A stretch of DNA of 64,000 nucleotides from Halorubrum cibi. GTDB lineage: Archaea > Halobacteriota > Halobacteria > Halobacteriales > Haloferacaceae. Below are positions 27,032 to 34,810 of this stretch, piece after piece. The position numbers were made by a program, and so were the translations under genes. The number at the start of each line of letters is the position of its first letter. Position 1 is the first letter of the stretch. The notes under the pieces are model-generated. The model was given only the letters and a program-made list of their open reading frames with translations. It had not been told where the DNA came from and did no database searches. The stretch spans positions 248,001 through 312,000 of the forward strand of contig NZ_FXTD01000002.1 in the NCBI RefSeq assembly GCF_900182635.1, read 5' to 3'.

Positions 27032-28192
27032 TCACGTCCCCCAGTCAAACTCGTCGACCGTACCGTCGTCCGGGAGATCGTCGTCGTCGCGGTCGGCGAG
27101 GGGGTCGCCCCCTTTGCCGTCACCGTTGCCGTCGCCGGCACCCTCAACCAGGGAATCGAGAGCGACCGTGCCGACTTCCTCGGGAGGCGGGGTCGCGATC
27201 CCCCGGGGAACGGACCGTCCGGTCTGGACCGCCGGATCGGCCTCCGGACGGACCGATCCGCGTCCCTCCGACGGCTCGGCGAATACAGCGCTCGGCTCGA
27301 TCGAGGCCTCCGAATCGGCGACGCCGTCCTCGTCGTCGACGGGAGTCCGTAATCGAGCGTGGTTGACCACGTCCCCCGCCCCGAGTCCGTACAACGTGTG
27401 GACGACGATCCGAACCGCGAAGACGCCGCCGATCCCGACGAGAAGGGGGACGAACGGCCCCGCGAGGACGTACCCCGTGAGCAGCGTGACCATCGCCAGC
27501 GACCACGCGACCGCGTACTCGCCCGAAAGCGCGACGCGGCCGACCGCGGTCGGTCGGAGTCCGTCGCGGAGCCGGCCCCCCGCGGCGAGTGCGGCGAGCG
27601 CCGCCGGCCTGACGTACGCGAACGCGACGAGGTACGCGAGCGAGACGACGGCGACGAACGCGCCGACGATCCCGTAGACCGGGGCGACGGTCGGCACGCC
27701 CGCTTCGACGCCGGCGGTGCCCCCCGAGTCGGCCCCCGCGATCGACTCCGCGAGCGGCGTCGGATCCACGCGACCGAGTTCGACGAACGCGCCCGCGACC
27801 CCGACGGCGGCCAGCCCGACGACGAGCGGGAGGAGGTACGCGACGGTGAGCAGCGCGGACGCGACCCCGTCGCGGTAGAGTCGCCCCCAGCGAACGAAGG
27901 GCGGGGCCTGCGGGGAGACGTCCGCCGCGGACCCGATCCTAGACCCGGTCACGGTCTCGGTCTCGTCGACCGTCTCGATCCCGACGGCGACCACTCGCAG
28001 GAGGTATCCGCGACCGACGAACGTCGGCGCGAGCGCGAGCGGCGCGGCCAGGACGAGAACGGGCGCGGAGAGCGTCCCGATCACCCAAATCGGTGTGAGA
28101 GTCCACGCGAGAAGCGTCAGTACCGTCCCGATGACCAGCGTTCCGGCCGCGTCCTCGGATCGAAGCGGCGTCGCCAGCGCGGCCCGGAGCAT
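27032..28192 (-). CDS. DUF4013-type multi-span membrane protein
   Basis: 386 residues from the ATG at 28192 (MLRAALATPLRSEDAAGTLVIG). The frame also has an ATG at 28225, but the sequence between them contains the TATA box TTTATAC about 25 bases before 28192, so the shorter form is chosen. About six spans: a pair near the N-terminus, a group around residues 120-230 (YLLPLVVGLAAVGVAG), and another around 240-300. The layout, with LRVVAVGIETVDE and FVRWGRLYRDGVASALL, fits DUF4013. The last 85 residues are acidic and disordered. Function unknown. Confidence 0.75.
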   Translation of the reverse strand: MLRAALATPLRSEDAAGTLVIGTVLTLLAWTLTPIWVIGTLSAPVLVLAAPLALAPTFVGRGYLLRVVAVGIETVDETETVTGSRIGSAADVSPQAPPFVRWGRLYRDGVASALLTVAYLLPLVVGLAAVGVAGAFVELGRVDPTPLAESIAGADSGGTAGVEAGVPTVAPVYGIVGAFVAVVSLAYLVAFAYVRPAALAALAAGGRLRDGLRPTAVGRVALSGEYAVAWSLAMVTLLTGYVLAGPFVPLLVGIGGVFAVRIVVHTLYGLGAGDVVNHARLRTPVDDEDGVADSEASIEPSAVFAEPSEGRGSVRPEADPAVQTGRSVPRGIATPPPEEVGTVALDSLVEGAGDGNGDGKGGDPLADRDDDDLPDDGTVDEFDWGT

Positions 28193-28527
28193 ACCGGCCG
28201 TTCCCCCGGAAGGAGTATAAATCATGTCGGAGACACACGGGCGCACTCGACGGCGATCTCGCGGACGGGCGCTCGCCGGCGGCCGCGTCGATCGGGGGGC
28301 TCCCGCCTGTAAGGCGGATGACTGAAACATCGTTCACCGAGCGTTTATCCCCCGGGATCGAGTACTCGAACTCGGCCGCACGGGACAATCGTGTGCCTCT
28401 GACAGACCCGATATCGGTCGTCGTAACCGACGACCCCCGCCAGCGGCTTTCCGACGGACCTCTCGTCCGAATCGATCCCGGAGCGGCGCGCCGGTACCGA
28501 TTTATCCCGCCCCGACGACCGTCAGGT
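28193..28527. other. Intergenic region with divergent promoters
   Basis: It contains the TATA box of the minus-strand DUF4013 gene (28211-28220) and, for the plus strand, GATTTATCC (28499-28507) about 26 bases before the next ATG. An additional GTTTATCC at about 28342-28350 might be a second promoter. A plus-strand frame opens at 28318, but its first 70 codons look non-coding. Nothing else was seen. Confidence 0.55.
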
Positions 28528-28935
28528 ATGAGCGACGACGAGCCGACGAGCGGGGTCGAACCGACCCTCCGGAGCTACGGCGTAAGCGTCGAGTCGATCG
28601 ACGTCGGCGACCCCCTCGAGGTGACGTACATGACCGCGTTTCCGGGACGCGAGGTCCACCGCCGCGAGATCGGTCGGGCGCTCAACGCGCTCATCGACCG
28701 CGCGGAGGCGGACGCGTGGGACCCCGTCCGCGTTGAGGCGACCGTGGTTCGGTCACCCGGGGACCCGCTCGGGACGTGGAGCGCCGAGCCCGCCTGGTTC
28801 GAGGGGCTCCTCGCGGACGAGCTGACCGAGACCGAGTTCTCGACGCGCGTTCTCGAAACGCTCACGCACGTCGCCGAGGCGGACGGCGGCGACGACCGAA
28901 ACGGCGAGGGATCCGAGGGGGACCGGACGCCGTGA
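28528..28935 (+). CDS. Hypothetical haloarchaeal protein, 135 aa
   Basis: ATG at 28528 (MSDDEPTSGVEPTLRSYGVSVESI), supported by a TATA box 26 bases upstream (leaderless). The middle part alternates strand and helix: PLEVTYMTAFPGREVHRREIGRALNALIDRAE, then WDPVRVEATVVRSPGDPLGTWSAEPAWFEGLL, and an acidic tail. This looks like a small folded alpha/beta domain. I do not recognise the family. It overlaps or abuts the following hydrolase gene (GTGA at 28932), so the two probably form an operon. Confidence 0.65.
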   Translation: MSDDEPTSGVEPTLRSYGVSVESIDVGDPLEVTYMTAFPGREVHRREIGRALNALIDRAEADAWDPVRVEATVVRSPGDPLGTWSAEPAWFEGLLADELTETEFSTRVLETLTHVAEADGGDDRNGEGSEGDRTP

Positions 28936-28949
28936 CTCGACGCGACCCG

Positions 28950-29870
28950 ATGAACCGCGCCCAGCGGCGGCTCGCCCGGCCGCCGAGAGAACGCTTCTCG
29001 ACGCGTGGGCTCGCCTTCGACGTCGGCGGCGAGACCTGCCGGGGGACCCTGTACCTCCCGAGCGGCGAGGACGACGATCCGCCGGCGATCGTCATGGGAC
29101 CGGGGCTCGGTGCGGAGCGGAGCTTCGGTTACCCGGCGATCGCCGAGCGGTTCGCGGACGCCGGCTACGCCGCGTTCAGCTTCGATTACCGCGGGTTCGG
29201 CGACTCCGAGGGCGACTCCCAACTGGTCCATTCGGGCCGCCAGCGGGCCGACTACGCGGGCGCGCTCGAGCGCCTCGACCGCGTCGACGCGCTCGGTCGG
29301 GATCGGGTCCTCTGGGGCGCGTCGCTGTCGGCGGGACACGTCCTGACGCTCGCGGCCGAGCGCCGGGACGTCGACGCCGCGATCGCGGTGACGCCGCTTC
29401 TCGACGCGCGGTCGACCGCCGTCGACCGCGGCGGCAAGTACCTCGCACGCGCGGGTCTCGCGGGCCTCCGAGACCTGCTCGGTCATCGTGTCGGTCGCGG
29501 CCGATCCGTCCCGATCGTCGGCGAAACCGCGGAACTCGCGGCTATCACCGAGCCGGGAACGAAACGCGGCTACCTCGACCTCGTCGACCGGGAGTCGGCC
29601 TGGCGGAACGAGACGCCCGCCCGGTCGCTCCTCCGGCTCGTCAACTACCGACCGGGCGAGCGGCTCGCGGAGATCCACGCGCCGACGCTGCTTCTGGCCG
29701 GCACCGACGACTCGATCGTCCCGATCGAGTCGGTCCGCGATGCGGCTGAGGACCTCCGACGCGGCACCGTCGTCTCGATGCCCGCCGACCACTTCTCGCC
29801 GTTCGGGGCGGACTTCGAGCCGGCGGTCGGCCATCAGCTCTCGTTCCTGCGGGACGCCCTCGAGGGGTAG
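28950..29870 (+). CDS. Alpha/beta hydrolase
   Basis: 306 residues from the ATG at 28950; a GTG at 28932 overlapping the upstream stop (GTGA) would add six. The oxyanion region is VMGPGLGAERSFG, and the segment FDYRGFGDSEGDS is typical of the fold. The nucleophile elbow is W-G-A-S-L-S-A-G. The late Asp lies in LLLAGTDDSIVPIESV, and the His in MPADHFSPFG. It lacks a signal peptide and is probably a cytoplasmic esterase or peptidase-like hydrolase of unknown substrate. Confidence 0.85.
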   Translation: MNRAQRRLARPPRERFSTRGLAFDVGGETCRGTLYLPSGEDDDPPAIVMGPGLGAERSFGYPAIAERFADAGYAAFSFDYRGFGDSEGDSQLVHSGRQRADYAGALERLDRVDALGRDRVLWGASLSAGHVLTLAAERRDVDAAIAVTPLLDARSTAVDRGGKYLARAGLAGLRDLLGHRVGRGRSVPIVGETAELAAITEPGTKRGYLDLVDRESAWRNETPARSLLRLVNYRPGERLAEIHAPTLLLAGTDDSIVPIESVRDAAEDLRRGTVVSMPADHFSPFGADFEPAVGHQLSFLRDALEG

Positions 29871-29974
29871 CCGAAGCGGGCGCGAGAAGGCGGGCCGCCG
29901 ACGGTGGCGGGCGGATGCGGTTTTCGCGGCAGTCGGGTGCGGCCTTTATTCCATCGAGGCACGTACGCTCGCAC

Positions 29975-30286
29975 ATGACCGTCGTCGCCCTGTTGAGCGT
30001 CGCACCGGTGATCGAAGGGAGCATGGCCGAGGAGGTCGCGGAGGCGGTGGCCGCCCTCGACGACTTCGACGTGAGCTACGAGACGAACCCGATGGGGACC
30101 ACCATCGAGGCCGACGACGTCGACACGCTCCTCGACGCCGTCGGGGCCGCACACCGAGCGGTCGAGGGCGACCGCGTCTCCACGTTCCTGAAGATCGACG
30201 ACAAGCGGACCGTCGAGACGACCGCCGACCGGAAGGTCGAGGCCGTCGAGGAGCACCTCGGGCGCGAGGCGAAGCGGGAGCGGTGA
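29975..30286 (+). CDS. MTH1187/YqgV family thiamine-binding-type protein
   Basis: 103 residues from the ATG at 29975, with a TATA box CTTTATTCC about 27 bases upstream. The pattern VVALLSVAPVIEGSMAEEVAEAVAALDD...SYETNPMGTTIEA...VSTFLKIDDKRTVETTADRKVEAVEEHLGR matches the MTH1187 (DUF77) family, whose ferredoxin-like fold binds thiamine or its precursors in some members. It is a small cytoplasmic protein. The precise role in haloarchaea is unknown. Confidence 0.88.
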   Translation: MTVVALLSVAPVIEGSMAEEVAEAVAALDDFDVSYETNPMGTTIEADDVDTLLDAVGAAHRAVEGDRVSTFLKIDDKRTVETTADRKVEAVEEHLGREAKRER

Positions 30287-30319
30287 GGTAGCGGGAGCGG
30301 TGAGGTAGCGCCGGCCGGC

Positions 30320-30733
30320 TCAAAGCGGCCGACGCGCGGCTCCGGCGGCGTCACCGCGACCCCGTCCGTCCTCGACGAGGGCGGACCGCACACACCAGCG
30401 GCAGTAGCGGTACCCCGTCCGGTTTCTCGCGCCGCAGTTCCCGCAGACGACCGTCTCCTCGTCGGTCTCGAGCGGCGGCGGGTCGTCGGCCGACGGGCGA
30501 GCGGCGGCCGGCGAACGGTCGTGCCTCGACGCGTCGTCGCCGTCGGGGGAGGGGTCTCGGGCGGTCCCCTCGGCGAGGAGTGCGTCGAATCCGGTGTGAC
30601 CGTCGTTCGACGGCCTCCCCTCCGCGTCGGGCGCGTCGTCGGGTCCGCGGTTCCGGCGGGCGAGCGTCCACGCGACCGCCACGTTGATCAGGAGCATCCC
30701 CGCCAGCAGCGCGGCGAGCAGTACCACCGACAT
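30320..30733 (-). CDS. Membrane-anchored zinc-ribbon protein
   Basis: 137 residues from the ATG at 30733 (MSVVLLAALLAGMLLINVAVAWTLARR). One N-terminal membrane span, an acidic disordered linker of about 70 residues, and a C-terminal zinc ribbon with C-G-N-C and C-R-W-C pairs (VVCGNCGARNRTGYRYCRWC). A TATA-like CATAATAG about 28 bases upstream supports the start. Such proteins are common in haloarchaea with unknown roles. It is divergent from ridA. Confidence 0.72.
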   Translation of the reverse strand: MSVVLLAALLAGMLLINVAVAWTLARRNRGPDDAPDAEGRPSNDGHTGFDALLAEGTARDPSPDGDDASRHDRSPAAARPSADDPPPLETDEETVVCGNCGARNRTGYRYCRWCVRSALVEDGRGRGDAAGAARRPL

Positions 30734-30826
30734 GTAATAATAGTTAACATTCAACGCTATTATGCTCGGCGGTCGGATCGGCCGCGTCCCCGACACACTT
30801 AGTGGTCCGGGCCGAAGGGCGGACGC

Positions 30827-31207
30827 ATGACGGACATCATTCACACGAACGCGGCCCCGGAGGCGGTCGGCGCGTACAGCCAGGCGACGACGAACGGCGA
30901 GCTCGTGTTCACGGCCGGGCAGATCCCGTTGACGCCGGAGGGCGACCTGCTCGAGGACGCGCCGATAGCCGAGCAGACCGAACAGGCGCTCGACAACCTG
31001 CTGGCGGTCTTAGCGGAGGCCGGCGCGGAGCCGGAGGACGTGCTCAAGACGACCGTCTTCCTCGGCGACATCGACGACTTCGAGGAGATGAACGAGGTGT
31101 ACGCCGACTACTTCGACCGAGCGCCGCCGGCGCGGTCGGCGGTCCAGGCCGGCGCGCTCCCGAAGGGCGTCGGCGTCGAGATCGAGGCCGTCGCGAGCGT
31201 GGAGTGA
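30827..31207 (+). CDS. ridA: RidA-family enamine/imine deaminase
   Basis: 126 residues, full length for the family. The N-terminus IIHTNAAPEAVGAYSQA, the central LVFTAGQIPL and VLKTTVFLGDIDDFEEMNEVYADYF, and the catalytic Arg in PPARSAVQAGALPKGVGVEIEAVA are all present. RidA hydrolyses reactive enamine/imine intermediates such as 2-aminoacrylate made by PLP enzymes. It probably acts as a trimer in the cytoplasm. The next gene starts 1 base after its stop. Confidence 0.95.
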   Translation: MTDIIHTNAAPEAVGAYSQATTNGELVFTAGQIPLTPEGDLLEDAPIAEQTEQALDNLLAVLAEAGAEPEDVLKTTVFLGDIDDFEEMNEVYADYFDRAPPARSAVQAGALPKGVGVEIEAVASVE

Positions 31208-31208
31208 G

Positions 31209-31478
31209 ATGACCGAGGGCGGCGAGGAGCGCGGCGGCGACGCGCCCGGCGTCCCCGCCACGCGGCGGAACCGACTGCGCTCGGCGGCGCTGTGGGGGGC
31301 GATCGGCGGGTTCGCGTTCCTCGTCGCCGCGCAGGGGTACCTCCTCGTCGGCGGCTCGTTCCCCTTCGGGTACGCGCGGCTGTTCGGACTGGCCGCGGTC
31401 GTCGCCGTCGCCGCCGCGGCGCTGGCGTACGTCACGGAACACCGGATCGCTCGACGGGGGGCGAAAAGAAGGACTTAA
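31209..31478 (+). CDS. Small two-span membrane protein
   Basis: 89 residues starting 1 base after ridA, so it is likely in the same operon. A charged N-terminus is followed by two spans (about 26-47, ALWGAIGGFAFLVAAQGYLLV, and 54-76, LFGLAAVVAVAAAALAYV) and a basic C-terminus (HRIARRGAKRRT). No known family was recognised. Confidence 0.7.
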   Translation: MTEGGEERGGDAPGVPATRRNRLRSAALWGAIGGFAFLVAAQGYLLVGGSFPFGYARLFGLAAVVAVAAAALAYVTEHRIARRGAKRRT

Positions 31479-31505
31479 CAGTCCCACCGGATTACTCCCG
31501 GACGA

Positions 31506-31587
31506 GCCAGGATGGCCGAGTGGTAAGGCGCACGCCTGGAAAGCGTGTTCCCTTCCGGGATCGGGGGTTCAAATCCCTCTCCTGGCG
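31506..31587 (+). tRNA. tRNA-Ser (GGA anticodon)
   Basis: 82 bases folding as a class II tRNA. The acceptor stem GCCAGGA pairs with TCCTGGC, with discriminator G at 31587 as in tRNA-Ser. The anticodon arm ACGCCTGGAAAGCGT gives GGA, reading UCC/UCU. A variable arm lies before the T arm GGGGGTTCAAATCCCTC. CCA is not encoded. A TATA-like ACTTAACA at about 31475-31482 lies 25-30 bases upstream. The 3' end is partly duplicated downstream. Confidence 0.95.
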
Positions 31588-31713
31588 TTTTCGACGAACG
31601 ACACGGCGAGCGGAGCGAGCCGTTCGTCGAAAACCGAGACTGAGGGATTTGAACCAGAGAGTGGAGCGAGCGGAGCGAGCGGAACGACTGAGGTTCAAAT
31701 CCCTCTCCTGGCG
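31587..31713. repeat. tRNA-Ser 3'-end duplications and hairpins (att-like remnant)
   Basis: The 22 bases that end the tRNA (31566-31587, ggttcaaatccctctcctgg + cg) recur exactly at 31692-31713. A 14-base inverted copy (gagggatttgaacc) lies at 31642-31655, so 31642-31705 can form a 14-bp hairpin. Directly after the tRNA a second perfect 14-bp hairpin spans 31587-31600 and 31621-31634, followed by A-rich sequence. This is what remains when an element integrates at a tRNA 3' end and is then deleted, but it may also be a structured terminator. Confidence 0.75.
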
Positions 31714-31837
31714 CTTTTGCTGTCGCAATAACGAACGAGGAGCGGAGCGACGAGTGAGTTCGCGCCGAGCGACGGCGACGGATTTCAACGTCCCTACATA
31801 ATCTTCATATGTGTGGGAAGTGTTGTCACGGGTGACG

Positions 31838-32008
31838 ATGCCAGACACGAAATCGGGACGCGAACGGAAGGGGAGAGGAAAGCGCCGGCAGCTCGAGAAC
31901 CACCTCACCCGACGGGAGCTGGAAGCCGACGAGGAACCGCCGGAACCGACGCTCGAGACGATCGATTCGGAGTATCTCGACGAGCCCGGCGAGGCCGCCG
32001 CCGAGTAA
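31838..32008 (+). CDS. Small highly charged haloarchaeal protein, 56 aa
   Basis: ATG at 31838 (MPDTKSGRERKGRGKRRQLE). A strongly basic N-terminal third is followed by an acidic C-terminal half (ADEEPPEPTLETIDSEYLDEPGEAAAE). The pattern seems conserved-like, but I cannot name the family. An in-frame GTG at 31832 is an alternative start. A T-run at about 32034-32041 after the stop may end transcription. Confidence 0.65.
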   Translation: MPDTKSGRERKGRGKRRQLENHLTRRELEADEEPPEPTLETIDSEYLDEPGEAAAE

Positions 32009-32041
32009 CCGTCCCGACCGCGCAGTCGAGCGCTTTTTTTG

Positions 32042-34564
32042 CTACTCGCCGAGGATCGACGCGAGCTCGCTCAGCCCCGCCCGCGGGTCGTCCGTGATCG
32101 TCCGTCGCAGCACCTGCCCGATCGTCGACTGCTCGCGATACCACGTCTCCGTCGGCGGCTCGACGATCGCGTTCTCGGCCATGAACCGGATCGCCGGCGC
32201 GTGCGACGCGTACGGCGACGACGACGCGGCGTCTATCGAGAAGGGGTCCCCGTTCATCGTGGGGAGCTGCCCGTTCGCGACGAGCAGCGATCCGACGGCT
32301 TCCGAGCGGAACCCCCGGGCGACCGCGAGCGCCTCGCCGAGCAGTTCCGTGTTGGGGTTGACGACGACGTACTGGCCGTACAGGTTCGTCCGGGACGTGA
32401 CCGATCCCGTGGGCATCGGCATCATGCCGATCGGCTCGGAGTCGCCCTGTACGTCCATCGCGATCGAGGGCGGGAGCAGCGCGGCGACGGCTTCTCCGGT
32501 GCGGAACGCGTTCAGAACCTCGGGGAACCCGTACTCGAGCACGTTCTCGGAGGACGTCTGTTGGACCGGCGGGTCCGCCCGGTCGCCGCCAAGCGCGAGG
32601 TCGTGGAGGACGTTCGCCGCCCGGACGCCCGGCGTGTCCGCGATCGTCACCACGGCGTCGTCTCCGGGTGCCGTGTCCCCGGTCTCGTAGTACGAGCCGC
32701 CGAAGCCGCCGAGCACGCCGGTGAACGCCGGCCGGAGCAGAGGGGGCTGGCCGGTCCAGACGAACCCCTGGTTCTGTCGGGCGGCCGCGACCATCTCCGA
32801 CCACTCCGTCCACGTCGGGGGAGCGGTCATCCACTCGTCGGTGTCGTCGATCCCGGCCTCCTCGAACGGTCGCTTCCGATAGACGATGGGGAAGGGAGCG
32901 AACGAGTACGGTAGCGCGTGGACCTCGCCGTCCTCGGGGTGCCGGGCCGCGGTGTCGAGCGCGGGGAACGACCGGTCCAACACCTCGCCGATCCGATGGT
33001 CGCCCGCGTGCGTCGAGAGCGGCTCGGTCGCTCCCGCCGAGAAGAGCGGGCCGAGTTCCTGGAGGCCGGCGAGCAGCACGTCCGGCTTCGGATCGCCGGC
33101 CTCGATCCGGGAGAGGATCTCGTCGATCGATCTCGAGCCGTCGGTGTCGGACCGGACCTCCACGTCGACGGCGTCGGGAACGTCCGACTCGTCGATCGCT
33201 TCCGGAAGGTCCTGTAGCCACTGGTAGTACCGGGCGTCTACGGTGACGGTCCCGCCCGTGATCTCGGTCGCCGCCTCCTCCTCGGAGGCCGGTTCGGACT
33301 GGGTCTCGGATTCGCTCCCGGTCCCGGATTCGGAGCCCGACCTGGACGCTCCCGTTCCGTCCTCGATCGCCCGAAGCGACGGTTCGTTCCGATCCATCGC
33401 GATGAGTCCGCCCACGCCGACGCCGGCGAGCGCGAACGCGCCGACCCCGTACTTGAGGAACGACCGTCTGGAGCCGCCTCCGTCAGAACCGTCGCCGTCC
33501 GCACCTCCATCGTTCGATCCCGCGCCTCCCGACCCGTCGACGCCTGCGGCCGTGGATTCGGTCGTCCCGTCGTCCGGGTCGTCCGCGTCCGAGCCGTCGT
33601 CGCCCGTCGCGGGTGCGGCGGCGCCCGCGCCCGCGTCCTCGGCCTCCGCCCCGGCGTCCGGCTCGTCGGCGTCGGGCTCCTCGGGAGTCGGGGCGACGGT
33701 CGCGGCGAGCGCGTCCGCCTCGCGGTCGCCCGTGTCGACCATCGGAACGGCGTCGAGGAGGTCCCGGCCGAGAGGGTACGTCGTCGCGTACCGGTCCGCC
33801 GGGTCGCTCTCGGTGGCCCGGGTGACCGGTCGAACCGCTCCCTCCGGGAATTCGTCGCCGAGCGCGTCGGCGTCGATCCCCCCGCGGATCGCGTCGGCCA
33901 GCGCCGCCGGGTCGTCGGCGTCGACGCCGGGGAAGGGAGACCCGTCGCCGAGCGCCGCAGCCGCGAGCGCGCCGATCCGATAGACGTCGGTCCGCTTCGA
34001 GGCGTGGTCGCCCTCGAGCTGTTCGGGCGCGGTGTAAGGGGTCGTCGGGGGGTCCTCGACGAGTCGGCTGAGGCCCCAGTCGTCGACGACCGCGACGGGT
34101 CCGTCGGCGTCGACCCGGAAGGAGAGACAGTCGGGGTGGAGCGCGAGGTGACACGGCGTGGAGCCGTACCGGGAGTAGGTACGGAGGACCTCACACACGT
34201 CGAAGAGCAGTTCGGCTCGCGTCCGCGGGTCGCACGCTCGCGCGGTCTCGAGGGTAGTTCCGGTCGCCCACGCCTCGAGCTCGTCGGGGACGTACTCGAC
34301 GGCGACCCACGGCTCGGGATCGGTCCCCCAGTCGAGCAGCCCCCTGACGGTCCGGCGCTCGTCGACGGTTCCCCACTGACGGGCGAGCGCGTCGAACCGG
34401 TCGTACCGGTCGCCGGGAACCGTCCCGGTCGGCGTCCGGATCGCGACGGGAGACCCCTCCTCGTCCGTCCCGCGATACGTCGTCCACCGGGTCGTCTTCC
34501 CGGCGCGGTCGCCGACCGACCACGTCCCGTTTCGGCCCTCCACGGGGCCTTCGAACCCATCCAT
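32042..34564 (-). CDS. Pseudokinase / membrane span / extracellular solute-binding protein fusion
   Basis: 840 residues. Residues about 20-270 are a protein-kinase-like domain: VAIR (40-43) for the VAIK strand, HLALHPDC (139-146) where HRDLKPEN is expected, D-W-G (162-164) for DFG, and TAPEQ (178-182). The catalytic-loop Asp and Asn are missing, so it is probably a pseudokinase. A Gly/Asp/Ser-rich linker (about 285-365) follows. Then S-R-R-S-F-L-K (365-371), a perfect twin-arginine motif, and a span (372-390). Residues about 436-840 are a MalE-type solute-binding domain. N-inside, C-outside is expected. No permease or ATPase gene is adjacent, so a sensor role is likelier than transport. A TATA box lies about 28 bases upstream. 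Confidence 0.85.
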   Translation of the reverse strand: MDGFEGPVEGRNGTWSVGDRAGKTTRWTTYRGTDEEGSPVAIRTPTGTVPGDRYDRFDALARQWGTVDERRTVRGLLDWGTDPEPWVAVEYVPDELEAWATGTTLETARACDPRTRAELLFDVCEVLRTYSRYGSTPCHLALHPDCLSFRVDADGPVAVVDDWGLSRLVEDPPTTPYTAPEQLEGDHASKRTDVYRIGALAAAALGDGSPFPGVDADDPAALADAIRGGIDADALGDEFPEGAVRPVTRATESDPADRYATTYPLGRDLLDAVPMVDTGDREADALAATVAPTPEEPDADEPDAGAEAEDAGAGAAAPATGDDGSDADDPDDGTTESTAAGVDGSGGAGSNDGGADGDGSDGGGSRRSFLKYGVGAFALAGVGVGGLIAMDRNEPSLRAIEDGTGASRSGSESGTGSESETQSEPASEEEAATEITGGTVTVDARYYQWLQDLPEAIDESDVPDAVDVEVRSDTDGSRSIDEILSRIEAGDPKPDVLLAGLQELGPLFSAGATEPLSTHAGDHRIGEVLDRSFPALDTAARHPEDGEVHALPYSFAPFPIVYRKRPFEEAGIDDTDEWMTAPPTWTEWSEMVAAARQNQGFVWTGQPPLLRPAFTGVLGGFGGSYYETGDTAPGDDAVVTIADTPGVRAANVLHDLALGGDRADPPVQQTSSENVLEYGFPEVLNAFRTGEAVAALLPPSIAMDVQGDSEPIGMMPMPTGSVTSRTNLYGQYVVVNPNTELLGEALAVARGFRSEAVGSLLVANGQLPTMNGDPFSIDAASSSPYASHAPAIRFMAENAIVEPPTETWYREQSTIGQVLRRTITDDPRAGLSELASILGE

Positions 34565-34778
34565 ACGCCGTCGTTTTCGGTGCCGCCTAATAACGAATGG
34601 GCATCGATCTCACGAGTGGTATACGTGTTATAAAGCGACCCTTTCGAGGTCGCGGACACCGAAGAACATCCATGAGAATAGTCAACATTATACTCAACCT
34701 GTGGGCACGCTGTCGTCGAGTTTCGTCGTCAAACCGGTCGTCGCTGCCGACGGTTCCATCGGAGTCGCTTGCGATGGA

Positions 34779-34787
34779 TTTATATAG
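34779..34787 (+). promoter_or_regulatory. TATA box of the thermosome gene
   Basis: TTTATATAG, a strong TATA box, is centred about 26 bases before a transcription start that would lie at the thermosome ATG (34811). Intergenic 34565-34778 also holds a TATA-like GTTATAAAG at 34628-34636 of unknown use. Archaeal thermosome promoters are usually heat-induced; no specific heat-shock operator was identified. Confidence 0.75.
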
Positions 34788-34810
34788 AATCACAAACAAT
34801 CGAACGCTGT

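Noticed and set aside
32042-34564. The solute-binding fusion as part of a sugar ABC transporter
   Set aside because: No permease or ATPase gene is adjacent; the neighbours are a small charged protein and the thermosome.
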